Source of the DNA: MED-G16 sp964467915
Lineage (GTDB): Bacteria > Bacteroidota > Bacteroidia > Cytophagales > MED-G16
NCBI GenBank assembly: GCA_964467915.1
Contig: CAYXSW010000004.1
Coordinates: forward strand, 23,770 to 87,769
Direction: 5' to 3'
Length of the DNA: 64,000 nt
Positions within the stretch are counted from its first letter, which is position 1, and every line of letters starts with the position of its first letter. The position numbers and the translations under genes were made by a program. Below the pieces are notes generated by a model. That model worked only from the letters and a program-made list of their open reading frames with translations. It was not told where the DNA came from and ran no database searches. Below, one piece after another: positions 54,101-63,183 of this stretch.

Positions 54101-54521
54101 TATCAGACTCTCTGGGTAAGTCTTGAGGTAGGTTAACTTTAGCCTTTTCAACTGCATCTTTAACTTTAGATTTTGCATATTCAATACCAGTCCCGGAGTC
54201 AAATTCAGCAACTATAGTTGAGTATCCCTGTATAGAGTTAGATTTAATTTCTTTCACTTCAGAAATTGTATTTATTTCTTTTTCAATAGGTCTAGTAATT
54301 AGATTTTCAATATCTGTGGGTGAATTTCCAGGATATGGAGTTCCAACTAAAACTGTAGACTGTTCAACTTCAGGATAGCTTTCTTTAGGCAAATTATAAT
54401 ATGCACTAACTCCTAATACTACTAGCATGAAAAGAACTAGTACAACCGTTATCCTATTTCTTAGTGAAAAGTTGGAAAGACCAAACTGATTTATAACTTT
54501 ATCTTCTCTCGATTTCTTCAT
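51132..54521 (-). CDS. RND efflux permease
   Basis: The 1129-residue inner-membrane RND transporter of the AcrB/HAE class uses proton influx to export hydrophobic compounds. Two homologous halves are visible, with SISKLGLL-type TM4 motif LVISLGLLVDNGIVVTEN (containing the key Asp) and a C-terminal counterpart IGVISLIGIVVNNAIVLIDF. It is longer than typical (about 1030-1050) because of an insertion around residues 497-580 with two extra hydrophobic segments, located between the two halves. With the adaptor and TolC homolog it forms a tripartite pump. It is 6 bases from the adaptor gene. Confidence 0.92.
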   Translation of the reverse strand: MKKSREDKVINQFGLSNFSLRNRITVVLVLFMLVVLGVSAYYNLPKESYPEVEQSTVLVGTPYPGNSPTDIENLITRPIEKEINTISEVKEIKSNSIQGYSTIVAEFDSGTGIEYAKSKVKDAVEKAKVNLPQDLPRESDIYEISFSDFPVMSVTFSGSYSIETLETYGEILKDELEIINDISKVEIGGVEEKEVAIKVNPFELEARNLSFVDIENAIKYENISVSGGNLLEKDMRRSVRLIGEFKSIEDIKNIIISNKNDKIVFLKDVANIDFGFKEIESYTRLSGKPVISVDISKRSGTNLLLLNDKVNLAINKIKNQIPNDIDIIIVNNQSQNTKEQVSTLENSIFSGVILVVLVLMFFLGVRNALFVGLSIPLSMCISFIILQLFGITVNMMILFSLVISLGLLVDNGIVVTENIYRFLEKGYSRIEATKLGIGEIAYPIITSTATTLAVFVPLAFWPGMTGKFMSFLPIGIIVTLLSSLFVALVINPVMISYLMRIEDNKGKDFRKYIQNSILLVVLGILFIVFKLFWVGNILIFISLFILSNYFIFVPLSKTFREKYLKALENKYSKFLNFLLLGRKPYYVIILSVFLLFGTFQLLQLYPPKVLFFPENRPNYINVFIELPVGTDVDETNKFTKIIEEEVNKSVSSYKSIIESIVTYVGKRTLNVNDPAVLSMRDTPNRARININFYEFEKRNGVNTIDILEKLRDDVQQYPGVSITFGKDRKGPPVGGEISLEVSGPDFKELISQVENIRRHINESSIPGIEKLGLDLSTRKPELLIDFDRDKLRRYGLSTGMLANELRTSLFGKEISKYKIGEDDYKIQLRLDDEYRYDVNALLNKNITFRNQSNGRTYQVPISSFASMKMSNTFSSVKRKDMDKVITISSNVISGYNPTEVNSKIDMVLKNYPLPSGYSYSFGGEQKEQEEEMAFLSNAFIIALFLVFIIIVAQFNKIITPLIIMSSIILSTIGVFLGLLIFNMDFVVVMTMIGVISLIGIVVNNAIVLIDFIELNRKRKMIGKKVQLSIEEIMGCVTEAGRTRLRPVILTALTTILGLMPLAIGMNFDFVSFFKFYEVNFYLGGDNMVFFGPIAWAIIFGLSFATFLTLLVIPSMYLIQVKLNRYLGLS

Positions 54522-54527
54522 TTAATC

Positions 54528-55646
54528 TTATTTTGTCTTTATATATGTTCCATCCATTACCTCTAATGCACCTTTCTCTATAATCATTTCATCACCAACT
54601 AAACCACTGAGAATTTCAGTTTGGTACTTGTAAGATCTTCCTGTAAGAACTGGAATCTTTCTGGCTATTTTTTCCCCATCAAAGTCTACTACAACAAAAA
54701 CATAACTACCTCTGTCATCATTAAATATTATATTTGATGGTATTGATATTGCATCATTATTCTTGTAATCCACTAGAAGAACATTCAAAATTTGGTTAGG
54801 TTTAACATTCTCCTCTAATTCTGAAGGTATTTCTACTCCTATATTAAAAGTTCTATTCATTGCATTAATAACTTCTGAAACAGATATAATTATAGAATTA
54901 TAAATTTCACCGTTAGAATTAATTACCTGAACAGAATCACCAATTTTAAATGAATTAATAAAGCTCTCAGAAATATCAACACTAAGATATGAATCACTAT
55001 CATTATACATTCTAAAAGAATGAATGCCTGGAGAAGACATCTCACCAACTTTTGCATTAATTTCATCAACTACTCCTGAGAAAGGTGCAACTACATTAAA
55101 CTTAGATGCTTGAATTTTAACAGCACTATATCTGTTTTTTAATGATTCATAATTTGATTTTGCTCTTAAAAAATCTAATTCTGATCCAATTTCATTTTCC
55201 CATAAATTAGTTTGTCTTTGATATATTGTTTTTAAGAGGTCAAGGTTTGATTTAATTTCTCTTAAATTATTTTGCATAATATCTGAATCAATACTTGCCA
55301 ATACAGTACCTTTTTCTACATACTGACCCTTATCTACAAAAATATTTTTGAATTTACCCATAGCCTCAGATACTATTAACACATTCTTATTTGATTGAAT
55401 ATTACCTCTCAACTCAATTTTTGATGTAAATGATCCTCTATTAGGAGATGAAAGTGATACTAACTCATAATTTTTAGAGTTGTAAGACGAATCTAATTCA
55501 TTTATTTCTCTCTCTAGTTGGTCTATTTGAGAGTAAGTTTCAACCAAAGAGTTTTTAAGGTTATCTAATTTTTTTTTCTTGCTATCTAAGTCTCCTGAAT
55601 CACAAGAGCACAAAAGCATAGCCAATACATATAATATTCTTTTCAT
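54528..55646 (-). CDS. RND efflux periplasmic adaptor (HlyD-like lipoprotein)
   Basis: The 372-residue adaptor has a lipoprotein signal (lipobox LCSC, Cys15), an N-terminal coiled coil (KKKKLDNLKNSLVETYSQID), the barrel-sandwich hybrid domain (GQYVEKGTVLASIDSD, FSGVVDEINAKVGE), a beta-barrel and a membrane-proximal domain. It links the RND permease to the TolC channel. It is 2 bases from the TolC gene stop and 6 from the permease. Confidence 0.92.
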   Translation of the reverse strand: MKRILYVLAMLLCSCDSGDLDSKKKKLDNLKNSLVETYSQIDQLEREINELDSSYNSKNYELVSLSSPNRGSFTSKIELRGNIQSNKNVLIVSEAMGKFKNIFVDKGQYVEKGTVLASIDSDIMQNNLREIKSNLDLLKTIYQRQTNLWENEIGSELDFLRAKSNYESLKNRYSAVKIQASKFNVVAPFSGVVDEINAKVGEMSSPGIHSFRMYNDSDSYLSVDISESFINSFKIGDSVQVINSNGEIYNSIIISVSEVINAMNRTFNIGVEIPSELEENVKPNQILNVLLVDYKNNDAISIPSNIIFNDDRGSYVFVVVDFDGEKIARKIPVLTGRSYKYQTEILSGLVGDEMIIEKGALEVMDGTYIKTK

Positions 55647-55648
55647 AT

Positions 55649-56989
55649 TTATTTATTTAAAAGAGTTCCTAGTGTTTTTTTTATTTCTATAGAAGCAATT
55701 ACTGATTCATATAAAGAATTATAATACTGGTTCTGAGCTATTTTTAATGAATTATTTGAATCAATTAACTCTAAGTTGGAACCAACTCCTTCTTTAAATT
55801 TTCTTTCAGTAGCTAAGTAAACATCTTTAGCTAATTCCAAATTTTGTTTGGAAACTATTATTGTTTCTTTTGTATTTTCATAGCTTGAAATTGCCTGGTT
55901 AACTTGGAGGTTAATTGACCTCTCTAAAAATAGCATCTGGTTTTCAACTTGCTCAATTTTATATTTAGATTGATTTATTTTACTTCTCTTTAGAAATCCA
56001 TCAAATATTGGAACTATAATTTGGAAACCAAGAGTCCCAAAACTTTTCCATCTATCAGAATCAAAAAATAAATTATAATTAGACGAAGATGTGTTATACC
56101 CATAATTATAGTTAGCATATATTTGGGGTAAGTATTGACTCCTATTATTTTTTAAATCATAGAATTTTAAATTCTTATCTGTTTGCAATATCGAATACTC
56201 AATTCTTTGAGAGTAGTCAAAATCTTCAAGACTGTAATTAAATGAATAAATCAAATCCTCTGACAATTCACCTATTAATTCAATTTCGGTGCCAATAGGA
56301 ACTCCAATTTGGAAATTAAAAACTTCTTTACTTAACTGATACAACCTATCAGCCTTTATTTTTTCACTCTTTAAATTATTAAAAGAAACCATAATTCTAT
56401 TAAGATCTAATTTCTCAACAAAACCATTATCATAAAGCTTTTTAGTCTGTTCTAATAAAGCATTTAATCTAGAAAGATTTATATCTACTAGTTCGATTCT
56501 TTTTTTTGTATTAAGAAGTGTATAATAAGCTTTTTGTACTGATTCATTAATATCAATAATGTTCCTCACTGTAAGTTTTTCTGAAAGATTAACTAATTCT
56601 TTAGCAGCAGAGAGTCCAACAAAATATGATCCATTAAAAATCATTTGATTCAAAGTGAGATCCATTCTTCCATCATAGGTTTGACCAAATTGAACTTCCT
56701 GTTCAGTACCTTCAGGTACTCCTGGCATAAATCTACTTATGTCAATCAAGCTCTTCTGTACCTCATGATTATACTTAACTCCACCATCAAAATTTATTTG
56801 AGGGAGTCCTATAGATAAATATTCTGTGGATAACGCTTTTGAAATTTTTTCCTCAAGATATGAGTTTTTTAAATTTTCATTGTTCTCAATTGCTAAATCA
56901 ATAGATTCTTCTATTGTCAACTTTAATGTCTGAGATTTTAAAGAATCGAAATTTATAACTAGAAGAATTATTAATAATATATTTTTCAT
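55649..56989 (-). CDS. TolC-family outer-membrane efflux channel
   Basis: The 446-residue protein has a signal (MKNILLIILLVINFDSLKSQ) and two OEP repeats of long helices, with ENLKNSYLEEKISKALSTEY and ELIDSNNSLKIAQNQYYNSL. Homotrimers form an outer-membrane channel. Adjacent adaptor and permease genes identify its partner. The gene start shares one base with the TetR stop. Confidence 0.92.
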   Translation of the reverse strand: MKNILLIILLVINFDSLKSQTLKLTIEESIDLAIENNENLKNSYLEEKISKALSTEYLSIGLPQINFDGGVKYNHEVQKSLIDISRFMPGVPEGTEQEVQFGQTYDGRMDLTLNQMIFNGSYFVGLSAAKELVNLSEKLTVRNIIDINESVQKAYYTLLNTKKRIELVDINLSRLNALLEQTKKLYDNGFVEKLDLNRIMVSFNNLKSEKIKADRLYQLSKEVFNFQIGVPIGTEIELIGELSEDLIYSFNYSLEDFDYSQRIEYSILQTDKNLKFYDLKNNRSQYLPQIYANYNYGYNTSSSNYNLFFDSDRWKSFGTLGFQIIVPIFDGFLKRSKINQSKYKIEQVENQMLFLERSINLQVNQAISSYENTKETIIVSKQNLELAKDVYLATERKFKEGVGSNLELIDSNNSLKIAQNQYYNSLYESVIASIEIKKTLGTLLNK

Positions 56990-57597
56990 TAATTAATTTT
57001 TTTTAAAATTTTCTCGTATACCTTAAGTCCATCTGATGTCACTACCCCTCGTAAAAAAAGATCAAATGAAATTAGTTGAATATCTCTATAATCATATTTT
57101 TTTAGAGGAAATACATCTTGATTAAACCCTATCTCAATCATTTCTACTCTCAATTTTGAAATAATTTCATCATTGACTTCATTTCTAATTAAACCTTCAT
57201 TTTTTCCCTTCATCAAAACTTTCTGGATAGATTTTTCAAACAATTTCTCTTTGTAATCTTGATGAATTTTGTATAGGTCTGGATGAATTTTTTTTAAATC
57301 ATGAACAAATAAAGGAGTTGTATCATTAAGTGTTTCTCTAAAATGAGATGATATTTTAATAAATGTTTGAATTGAATTAATTGACAAATCAATTATGGCC
57401 TTAATTTCTTTGTATAAATTATTATGGTGATACTTAATTGTTTCATTAGCTAGCGATTGCTTGTCAGAATAATAATTATAAATTGTTTTTTTAGAGATCC
57501 CACATTCTCTACATATGTCATCTACAGTAACACCCCTAAAACCAAAGGTTCTAAATAGTGTGTTCGCCTTTTCAACAATATTTAATTTTATATCCAT
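56989..57597 (-). CDS. TetR-family regulator of the efflux operon
   Basis: The 202-residue regulator has an N-terminal TetR helix-turn-helix: FRGVTVDDICRECGISKKTI followed by YNYYSDKQSL, with a helical C-terminal ligand-binding domain. It is the first gene of the leftward TetR-TolC-adaptor-permease-phosphoesterase operon. A 26-base inverted repeat lies 12 bases before its start and beside its likely -7 element, which suggests autorepression. Confidence 0.9.
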   Translation of the reverse strand: MDIKLNIVEKANTLFRTFGFRGVTVDDICRECGISKKTIYNYYSDKQSLANETIKYHHNNLYKEIKAIIDLSINSIQTFIKISSHFRETLNDTTPLFVHDLKKIHPDLYKIHQDYKEKLFEKSIQKVLMKGKNEGLIRNEVNDEIISKLRVEMIEIGFNQDVFPLKKYDYRDIQLISFDLFLRGVVTSDGLKVYEKILKKIN

Positions 57598-57608
57598 AGT
57601 AAACCAAA

Positions 57609-57634
57609 GAAACTATTATGTTATTTATAGTTTC
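57609..57634. promoter_or_regulatory. Candidate TetR operator (inverted repeat)
   Basis: GAAACTAT (57609-57616) and its exact reverse complement ATAGTTTC (57627-57634) are separated by 10 bases. The site lies between the TetR start codon (57597) and the leftward -7 element (57640-57647), covering the expected transcription start. A bound TetR dimer there would block the operon, including its own gene. Confidence 0.6.
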
Positions 57635-57639
57635 CAACG

Positions 57640-57647
57640 CAAACATA
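57640..57647 (-). promoter_or_regulatory. -7 element of the TetR-efflux operon
   Basis: CAAACATA on the plus strand reads TATGTTTG on the minus strand, an exact TAnnTTTG. Transcription would begin near 57633, inside the inverted repeat. No clear -33 TTTG is present, which would fit a weak or regulated promoter. Confidence 0.5.
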
Positions 57648-57710
57648 TAATATTTTGTTTTATTATTTCTCATTTTTTTATTTGAAATGCAATTATGTTA
57701 TAAAAAAAAT

Positions 57711-57718
57711 TATTTTTG
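57711..57718 (+). promoter_or_regulatory. -7 element of purL
   Basis: TATTTTTG, an exact TAnnTTTG, ends 16 bases before the purL ATG (57735). TTTG at 57681-57684 is 26 bases upstream, a longer spacing than normal. Confidence 0.5.
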
Positions 57719-57734
57719 TTCCTTATAAATTATA

Positions 57735-60700
57735 ATGATAACATTCTTTAAAAAATCATCTGATAATTATTTTGTTTTAGAACATACAGATAAATTCTCT
57801 AGAAAAGATATAAAGAAACTATCATGGTTATTTAGTGACTCTATATGTCTTGATATTGATAATTTAAAAGGAACTTACGTTGGACCAATTAAAGAGATGA
57901 CTACCCCATGGAGTACCAACGCTGTTGAAATAACTAAAAATATTGGAATCACTTCTATCACTAGAATTGAAAACTTAAAAAAAACTCAATCTGATCATGA
58001 CCAGATGACTCAATCAGTATATAAAAATCCTGGTCAAAATATTTTCACTATAACAAAAATTTCTGAACCTGTTATGTATGTTGATAATATCAATAAATAT
58101 AATAATGAACAAGGGCTTGCTCTTAGTGATGATGAAATATTATATCTAGAGGGTGTGAGCAAAAGATTGGGCAGAAAACTAACAGATAGTGAAGTCTTTG
58201 GTTTTTCACAGGTTAACTCAGAACACTGTAGACATAAAATTTTTAATGGAAAATTTATAATTGATGGTATTGAAAAAGATTCAAGCCTGTTCGGTATGAT
58301 TAAATCAACATCTAAAGCAAACCCTGATAATCTAATTTCTGCTTATAAAGATAATGTTGCATTTATTTCAGGTCCTGAAATTGAAATTTTTACTACTGAA
58401 AAAAAAGATGGCGCTGATTATTATATTAAAAGAAATATAAAATCTTCTATATCACTTAAAGCAGAGACACATAACTTCCCTACTACTGTAGAGCCGTTCA
58501 GTGGAGCAGCAACTGGTTCAGGTGGAGAAATTAGAGATAGAATGGCAGGTGGTCAAGCTAGTATTCCACTTGCAGGAACAGCTGTATACATGACTTCATA
58601 TCCAAGAACATCTTCTTCAAAAGCTTGGGAGAAAGATCAAATAAATAAAAAGTGGTTATACCAAAACCCAAAAGATATTTTAATTAAAGCTTCTAATGGA
58701 GCAAGTGATTATGGAAATAAATTTGGACAGCCTCTAATATGTGGTAGTGTACTAACTTTTGAACATAAAGAAGAAGATAAACAACTTGGATACGACAAAG
58801 TTATAATGTTAGCTGGAGGTATAGGGTTTGGGAAAGAAAATGAAACAAAAAAGAAAGCTATTAGAGAAGGAGATTATATCGTAGTATTAGGTGGAGATAA
58901 TTACAGGATTGGAATGGGAGGTGGAGCCGTATCTTCTGTAAATACTGGAGAATTTAAAAATAATATAGAGCTCAATGCTGTACAAAGATCAAATCCTGAA
59001 ATGCAAAAAAGAGTAGCAAATGTTATTAGATCGTTAGCAGAAGAAATAGAAAATCCTATTCTATCTATACATGACCACGGCGCTGGAGGTCACTTAAATT
59101 GTCTTTCTGAACTTCTTGAAGAGACTGGTGGCGAAGTTGACATTAATAAACTACCAGTTGGTGACCCGACTCTCTCTGAAAAAGAAATAATAGGGAATGA
59201 ATCCCAGGAGAGAATGGGACTAATAATTAAGGAAGAAGATTATGATAAAATTAAGAGAATAGCAGAAAGAGAAAGGGCTCCAATTTATCATGTTGGATAT
59301 ATTAGAGAAAATAAAAAACTACTTTTTAAGGGAAAAGAAACAATCAAACCTATTAATCTAGATCTAAAAGATTTTTTTGGTTCATCCCCTAAAACAATAA
59401 TATCAGATAAAAAAGTTATTTTTAATTTTAAAGAACCTAAATATTTTGATGATCTTTTTGTAAAATATCTTGAAAATGTAGTTTCATTAGAATCAGTATC
59501 ATGTAAAGATTGGCTTACTAATAAAGTTGATAGATGTGTTACAGGAAGAGTTGCTCTTCAGCAAACTCTAGGAAAAATTCAATTACCTCTTAATAATTTA
59601 GGTGTAATGGCTTTTGACTTTCAGTCTAATAAAGGCATAGCTACTTCCTTAGGATTTTCTCCAGTCACATCTCTAATAAATGAAAAAATTGGCTCAAAAT
59701 ATTCTATTCTAAAATCAATTACTAATATAATATGGGCTCCACTAAGTGGGGGTTTATCTAATGTTTCCTTAAGTGCTAATTGGATGTGGCCAGCGAATAA
59801 TCTAGGAGAAAACTCAAGACTTTATAATGCTGTCGAGTCAGTAAGCAATTTTGCAATTGGACTAGGAGTAAATATCCCTACAGGAAAAGATTCTTTATCC
59901 ATGACACAGAAATATCCAGATGGAATGAAGGTAATATCACCAGGCACAGTTATAATATCAGCAGTATCAGAAGTTGAAGATATTAACAATATAATCAAAC
60001 CTCAAATAATTGATTATGATGACTCAAAATTAATTTACATCAATTTTTGTGATGGATTTAATCTTGGTGGTTCAGCATTTTATCAAACACTTTCATGTCT
60101 TGGAAATAGTGTTTGTGATACTAAGAACACAAATGAAATAAAGAAAATATTTAATAATGTTCAGACTTTAATTAAAAATAAAGAAGTTTTATCAGGACAT
60201 GATATTTCATCTGGAGGATTAATCACCTCATTACTAGAAATGAATTTCCCAAATGATAAATTAGGAGTGAACATATGTTTAGATAACTTTAATCAAAATG
60301 ACATTAATAAATTACTTTTCAATGAATCCCCTGGAATTATTTTACAGATAAAAACAAGTGGAATAAATTACCTCTCTAATCAAAATATTGATTTTATTGA
60401 GCTTGGGAATATTATTGATAAAAGAAAAATGGTCATTAAATTAAAAGAGAAAAAAATTAATCTAGACATTGATCATTTCAGAGACTCTTGGTATAGAAAC
60501 TCTTTTTTACTTGACAGAGAACAAACATCAAATAATAAAAGTTTAGAAAGGTTTAATAACTATAAAAATCAACCACTTAAATTTAAATTTCCTGATTTTA
60601 ATGGAGAATTACCTAACGTGAATTATTCAAAAGATATCAAAGCAGCAGTAATAAGAGAAAAGGGAATTAATAGTGAAAGAGAGATGGCATATATGCTTGA

Positions 60701-61379
60701 TATTACTGGTTTTAAAGTTAAAGATGTTCATATGACTGACTTAGTTTCTGGGAAAGAAACACTTGAAGACATAAATATGGTTGTTTTTCCTGGAGGGTTC
60801 TCTAATTCTGATGTACTTGGTTCAGCTAAAGGTTGGGCTGGAGCATTTAAATATAATGAAAAAGCCAAAACAGCAATAAAAGCTTTTTATGATAGAGAAG
60901 ACACTCTTAGTCTAGGAGTATGTAATGGGTGTCAACTCATGATGGAATTAAATCTTATTTACCCATCATTAAAAGAAGAACACCCAAAAATGAATCATAA
61001 TGATTCTAAAAAATTTGAATGTAGTTTCTCAAGTATAGATATATTAGAATCAAACTCTGTAATGTTAAAAAACATAAGTGGATCAACCCTAGGAATTTGG
61101 TCAGCTCATGGTGAAGGTAAATTTAATTTAAACAATAAAAAGATAAATATTGCAGCTAAGTTTCATTATGATAAGTACCCTGGAAATCCTAATGGATCTG
61201 ATATGTCCACAGCAGCAATATGCTCAGAAGACGGTAGGCACCTAGCTATAATGCCGCATCTAGAAAGATCTATATTTCCATGGAACTGGGCTCATTATCC
61301 CAGAGAAAGAAATGATAAAATTTCACCTTGGATTATACCGTTTTATAATGCAAGGAAGTGGCTTGAAGAAAATGCATGA
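57735..61379 (+). CDS. purL: FGAM synthase, long single-chain form
   Basis: The 1214-residue enzyme makes formylglycinamidine ribonucleotide in purine synthesis. It combines an N-terminal PurS-like domain, two ATP-binding AIR-synthase-like halves (GFSQVNSEHCRHKIFNGKF; AETHNFPTTVEPFSGAATG; PTGKDSLSM) and a C-terminal glutamine amidotransferase domain. The amidotransferase nucleophile is Cys1063 (GVCNGCQLM), with the His-Glu partner near PHLERSIFPW. This is the gammaproteobacteria/Bacteroidota large type rather than separate PurL/PurQ/PurS. Followed by tRNA-Gln and prs, the latter supplying PRPP for the same pathway. Confidence 0.98.
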   Translation: MITFFKKSSDNYFVLEHTDKFSRKDIKKLSWLFSDSICLDIDNLKGTYVGPIKEMTTPWSTNAVEITKNIGITSITRIENLKKTQSDHDQMTQSVYKNPGQNIFTITKISEPVMYVDNINKYNNEQGLALSDDEILYLEGVSKRLGRKLTDSEVFGFSQVNSEHCRHKIFNGKFIIDGIEKDSSLFGMIKSTSKANPDNLISAYKDNVAFISGPEIEIFTTEKKDGADYYIKRNIKSSISLKAETHNFPTTVEPFSGAATGSGGEIRDRMAGGQASIPLAGTAVYMTSYPRTSSSKAWEKDQINKKWLYQNPKDILIKASNGASDYGNKFGQPLICGSVLTFEHKEEDKQLGYDKVIMLAGGIGFGKENETKKKAIREGDYIVVLGGDNYRIGMGGGAVSSVNTGEFKNNIELNAVQRSNPEMQKRVANVIRSLAEEIENPILSIHDHGAGGHLNCLSELLEETGGEVDINKLPVGDPTLSEKEIIGNESQERMGLIIKEEDYDKIKRIAERERAPIYHVGYIRENKKLLFKGKETIKPINLDLKDFFGSSPKTIISDKKVIFNFKEPKYFDDLFVKYLENVVSLESVSCKDWLTNKVDRCVTGRVALQQTLGKIQLPLNNLGVMAFDFQSNKGIATSLGFSPVTSLINEKIGSKYSILKSITNIIWAPLSGGLSNVSLSANWMWPANNLGENSRLYNAVESVSNFAIGLGVNIPTGKDSLSMTQKYPDGMKVISPGTVIISAVSEVEDINNIIKPQIIDYDDSKLIYINFCDGFNLGGSAFYQTLSCLGNSVCDTKNTNEIKKIFNNVQTLIKNKEVLSGHDISSGGLITSLLEMNFPNDKLGVNICLDNFNQNDINKLLFNESPGIILQIKTSGINYLSNQNIDFIELGNIIDKRKMVIKLKEKKINLDIDHFRDSWYRNSFLLDREQTSNNKSLERFNNYKNQPLKFKFPDFNGELPNVNYSKDIKAAVIREKGINSEREMAYMLDITGFKVKDVHMTDLVSGKETLEDINMVVFPGGFSNSDVLGSAKGWAGAFKYNEKAKTAIKAFYDREDTLSLGVCNGCQLMMELNLIYPSLKEEHPKMNHNDSKKFECSFSSIDILESNSVMLKNISGSTLGIWSAHGEGKFNLNNKKINIAAKFHYDKYPGNPNGSDMSTAAICSEDGRHLAIMPHLERSIFPWNWAHYPRERNDKISPWIIPFYNARKWLEENA

Positions 61380-61410
61380 TTTTAATTTTTAAAATTTAAA
61401 AAAATAAATC

Positions 61411-61418
61411 TACTTTTG
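61411..61418 (+). promoter_or_regulatory. -7 element of tRNA-Gln (and prs)
   Basis: TACTTTTG is an exact TAnnTTTG 10 bases before the tRNA 5' end. It likely drives tRNA-Gln and, through read-through, prs and rplY. No strong -33 TTTG is seen. Confidence 0.6.
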
Positions 61419-61428
61419 TACCCCATAT

Positions 61429-61501
61429 TGGCTCATGGTGTAACTGGTAACACGTCTGGTTTTGGTCCAGAAGAGTCTAGGTTCGAGCCCTAGTGAGCCA
61501 A
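61429..61501 (+). tRNA. tRNA-Gln (anticodon TTG)
   Basis: Acceptor TGGCTCA / TGAGCCA, D stem GTGT / ACAC, anticodon stem TCTGG / CCAGA with loop TTTTGGT (anticodon TTG), and T stem CTAGG / CCTAG give a full cloverleaf. Discriminator A at 61501; CCA is not encoded. The first base T is normal for tRNA-Gln. It lies between purL and prs. Confidence 0.95.
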
Positions 61502-61516
61502 CATAAACATAACCTA

Positions 61517-62449
61517 ATGAGTACAGTAAAAATATTTGCAGGAAGCGGTTCAGAAGAACTTGCAAAAAAAATAGCTTCAGAATTTGGAAAACCGCTTGGT
61601 AAGGGAAAACTTGGAAAATTTAGTGATGGGGAGCTAAGCTTCAGATACACAGAAACTGTCAGAGGTTCTGATGTATATATTGTTCAGTCTACGGTAGGTA
61701 GTTCTGATAATATCATGGAATTATTTTTAATGATAGATGCTGCTAAAAGAGCAAGTGCTAAATTTGTAAATGTTGTTATACCCTACTATGGATATGCTAG
61801 ACAAGACAGAAAAGATAAGCCTAGAATTGCAGTTTCTGCTAAGCTATTAGCAAATTTATTAACATCATCAGGTGCATCAAGAATTGTTTCATGTGATTTA
61901 CATGCAGGTCAAATTCAAGGGTTTTTTGATATACCTCTTGATCATTTAAATGCTAGCTCAGTATTCGTACCATACCTTAAAAAATTAAACCTTGATAACT
62001 TAATTTTTGCATCTCCTGATGCAGGAGGAGCAGAAAGAGTAAGAGAATATGCAAAATATTTTGAAACTGATTTTGTTATATGTGATAAGAATCGTGAGAA
62101 AGCAAATCAAGTAAAATCTGTCCAAGTAATTGGGGATGTAGAAAATAAAGATGTAATTATTATAGATGATTTGATAGATACCGGAGGAACTATTTCAATG
62201 GCATCTAAAGAAATAATGGAGAAGGGTGCAAATTCAGTAAGAGCAATTATTACGCATCCTGTACTTAGTGGAAATGCAGAACAAAACTTAGAAAAATCAT
62301 CATTGTCAGAATTAGTCGTAACTGATAGTATTTCACTAAAATTTAGGAATAAAAAAATAAAAGTGTTATCCATTGCAGGATTAATTGCAAAGGCTATTAG
62401 AAAAATTCATGAAAATGAGTCTACTAGTTCACTTTTTATTAACAGATAA
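61517..62449 (+). CDS. prs: Ribose-phosphate pyrophosphokinase
   Basis: I choose the ATG at 61517 (MSTVKIFAGSGSEELA), because a GTG 24 bases upstream would put the start inside the tRNA-Gln gene. The 310-residue enzyme makes PRPP from ribose 5-phosphate and ATP. Motifs: GKFSDGELSFRYTETVRGSDVY split as GKFSDGELSF and ETVRGSDVYI, PYYGYARQDRKDKPR, DLHAGQIQGFFDIP, and the PRPP loop VIIIDDLIDTGGT. Product feeds purL, pncB and other pathways here. Followed by rplY after 11 bases. Confidence 0.98.
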   Translation: MSTVKIFAGSGSEELAKKIASEFGKPLGKGKLGKFSDGELSFRYTETVRGSDVYIVQSTVGSSDNIMELFLMIDAAKRASAKFVNVVIPYYGYARQDRKDKPRIAVSAKLLANLLTSSGASRIVSCDLHAGQIQGFFDIPLDHLNASSVFVPYLKKLNLDNLIFASPDAGGAERVREYAKYFETDFVICDKNREKANQVKSVQVIGDVENKDVIIIDDLIDTGGTISMASKEIMEKGANSVRAIITHPVLSGNAEQNLEKSSLSELVVTDSISLKFRNKKIKVLSIAGLIAKAIRKIHENESTSSLFINR

Positions 62450-62460
62450 ATTTAAAAATT

Positions 62461-63150
62461 ATGGAAACAATTGAGATTATAGGGTATAAAAGAGCAAATC
62501 TTGGTAAAAAGAATTCCAAAAAATTAAGGGAGGAAGGTAATGTTCCTTGTGTAGTTTATGGTGGTGATGAACAATTACATTTTCATTCTCCAATGATTCT
62601 TTTCAGAGATCTTATTTATACACCCGGAGCAAATTTTGTAAAATTAAATATTGAAGGAGTAGAAAAAGATGCAATCCTTCAAGACATACAGTTTCATCCA
62701 GTTAGTGAAGTAATCCTTCATGCTGACTTTTTAGAACTTCAAGAAAATAAAAAGATTAAAATGGACATACCAGTAAAAATCATTGGTGATTCCCCTGGTG
62801 TACAGCAAGGTGGAAAAATTTTAATTAGGATTAGGAAACTATCTTTAATGGCTTATCCTAAGAATATGCCCTCATTTGTTGAGGTTGATATTAGTGAACT
62901 ACAACTAGGAAAAAGTGTTCAAGTTGAAGAATTATTAAGTGATCAGTATGATATATTAAATAGTCCTTTAGTTAGTGTTGTATCTGTAAATATTCCAAGA
63001 GTTAAGATAGAAGTTGAAGAAGAGGAAGAAGAGGGTATAGAAGGAGAAGAAGGAGAAGAAGGAGCAGAAGGAGCAGAGACAAAAGAAGGAGGTTCAGATG
63101 AAGGTGATAATAAAGATTCCTCAGACTCTAAAGAAGAGAAGAAAGACTAA
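62461..63150 (+). CDS. rplY: 50S ribosomal protein L25/Ctc, long form
   Basis: The 229-residue protein has the 5S-rRNA-binding L25 domain (1-90; NLGKKNSKKLREEGNVPCVVYGG) and the Ctc/TL5 beta domain (about 95-185). It ends in a very acidic tail (about 190-229, runs of Glu with Gly and Asp) that continues the family's acidic C-terminus. It is co-directional with prs (11-base gap). A long stem-loop follows before pth. Confidence 0.95.
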   Translation: METIEIIGYKRANLGKKNSKKLREEGNVPCVVYGGDEQLHFHSPMILFRDLIYTPGANFVKLNIEGVEKDAILQDIQFHPVSEVILHADFLELQENKKIKMDIPVKIIGDSPGVQQGGKILIRIRKLSLMAYPKNMPSFVEVDISELQLGKSVQVEELLSDQYDILNSPLVSVVSVNIPRVKIEVEEEEEEGIEGEEGEEGAEGAETKEGGSDEGDNKDSSDSKEEKKD

Positions 63151-63183
63151 TTAATCTTTAATATTCTTAATTATTTTAAATCG

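Noticed and set aside
61493..61516. GTG start for prs inside the tRNA-Gln gene
   Set aside because: The ATG at 61517 gives the conserved N-terminus and leaves the tRNA intact.
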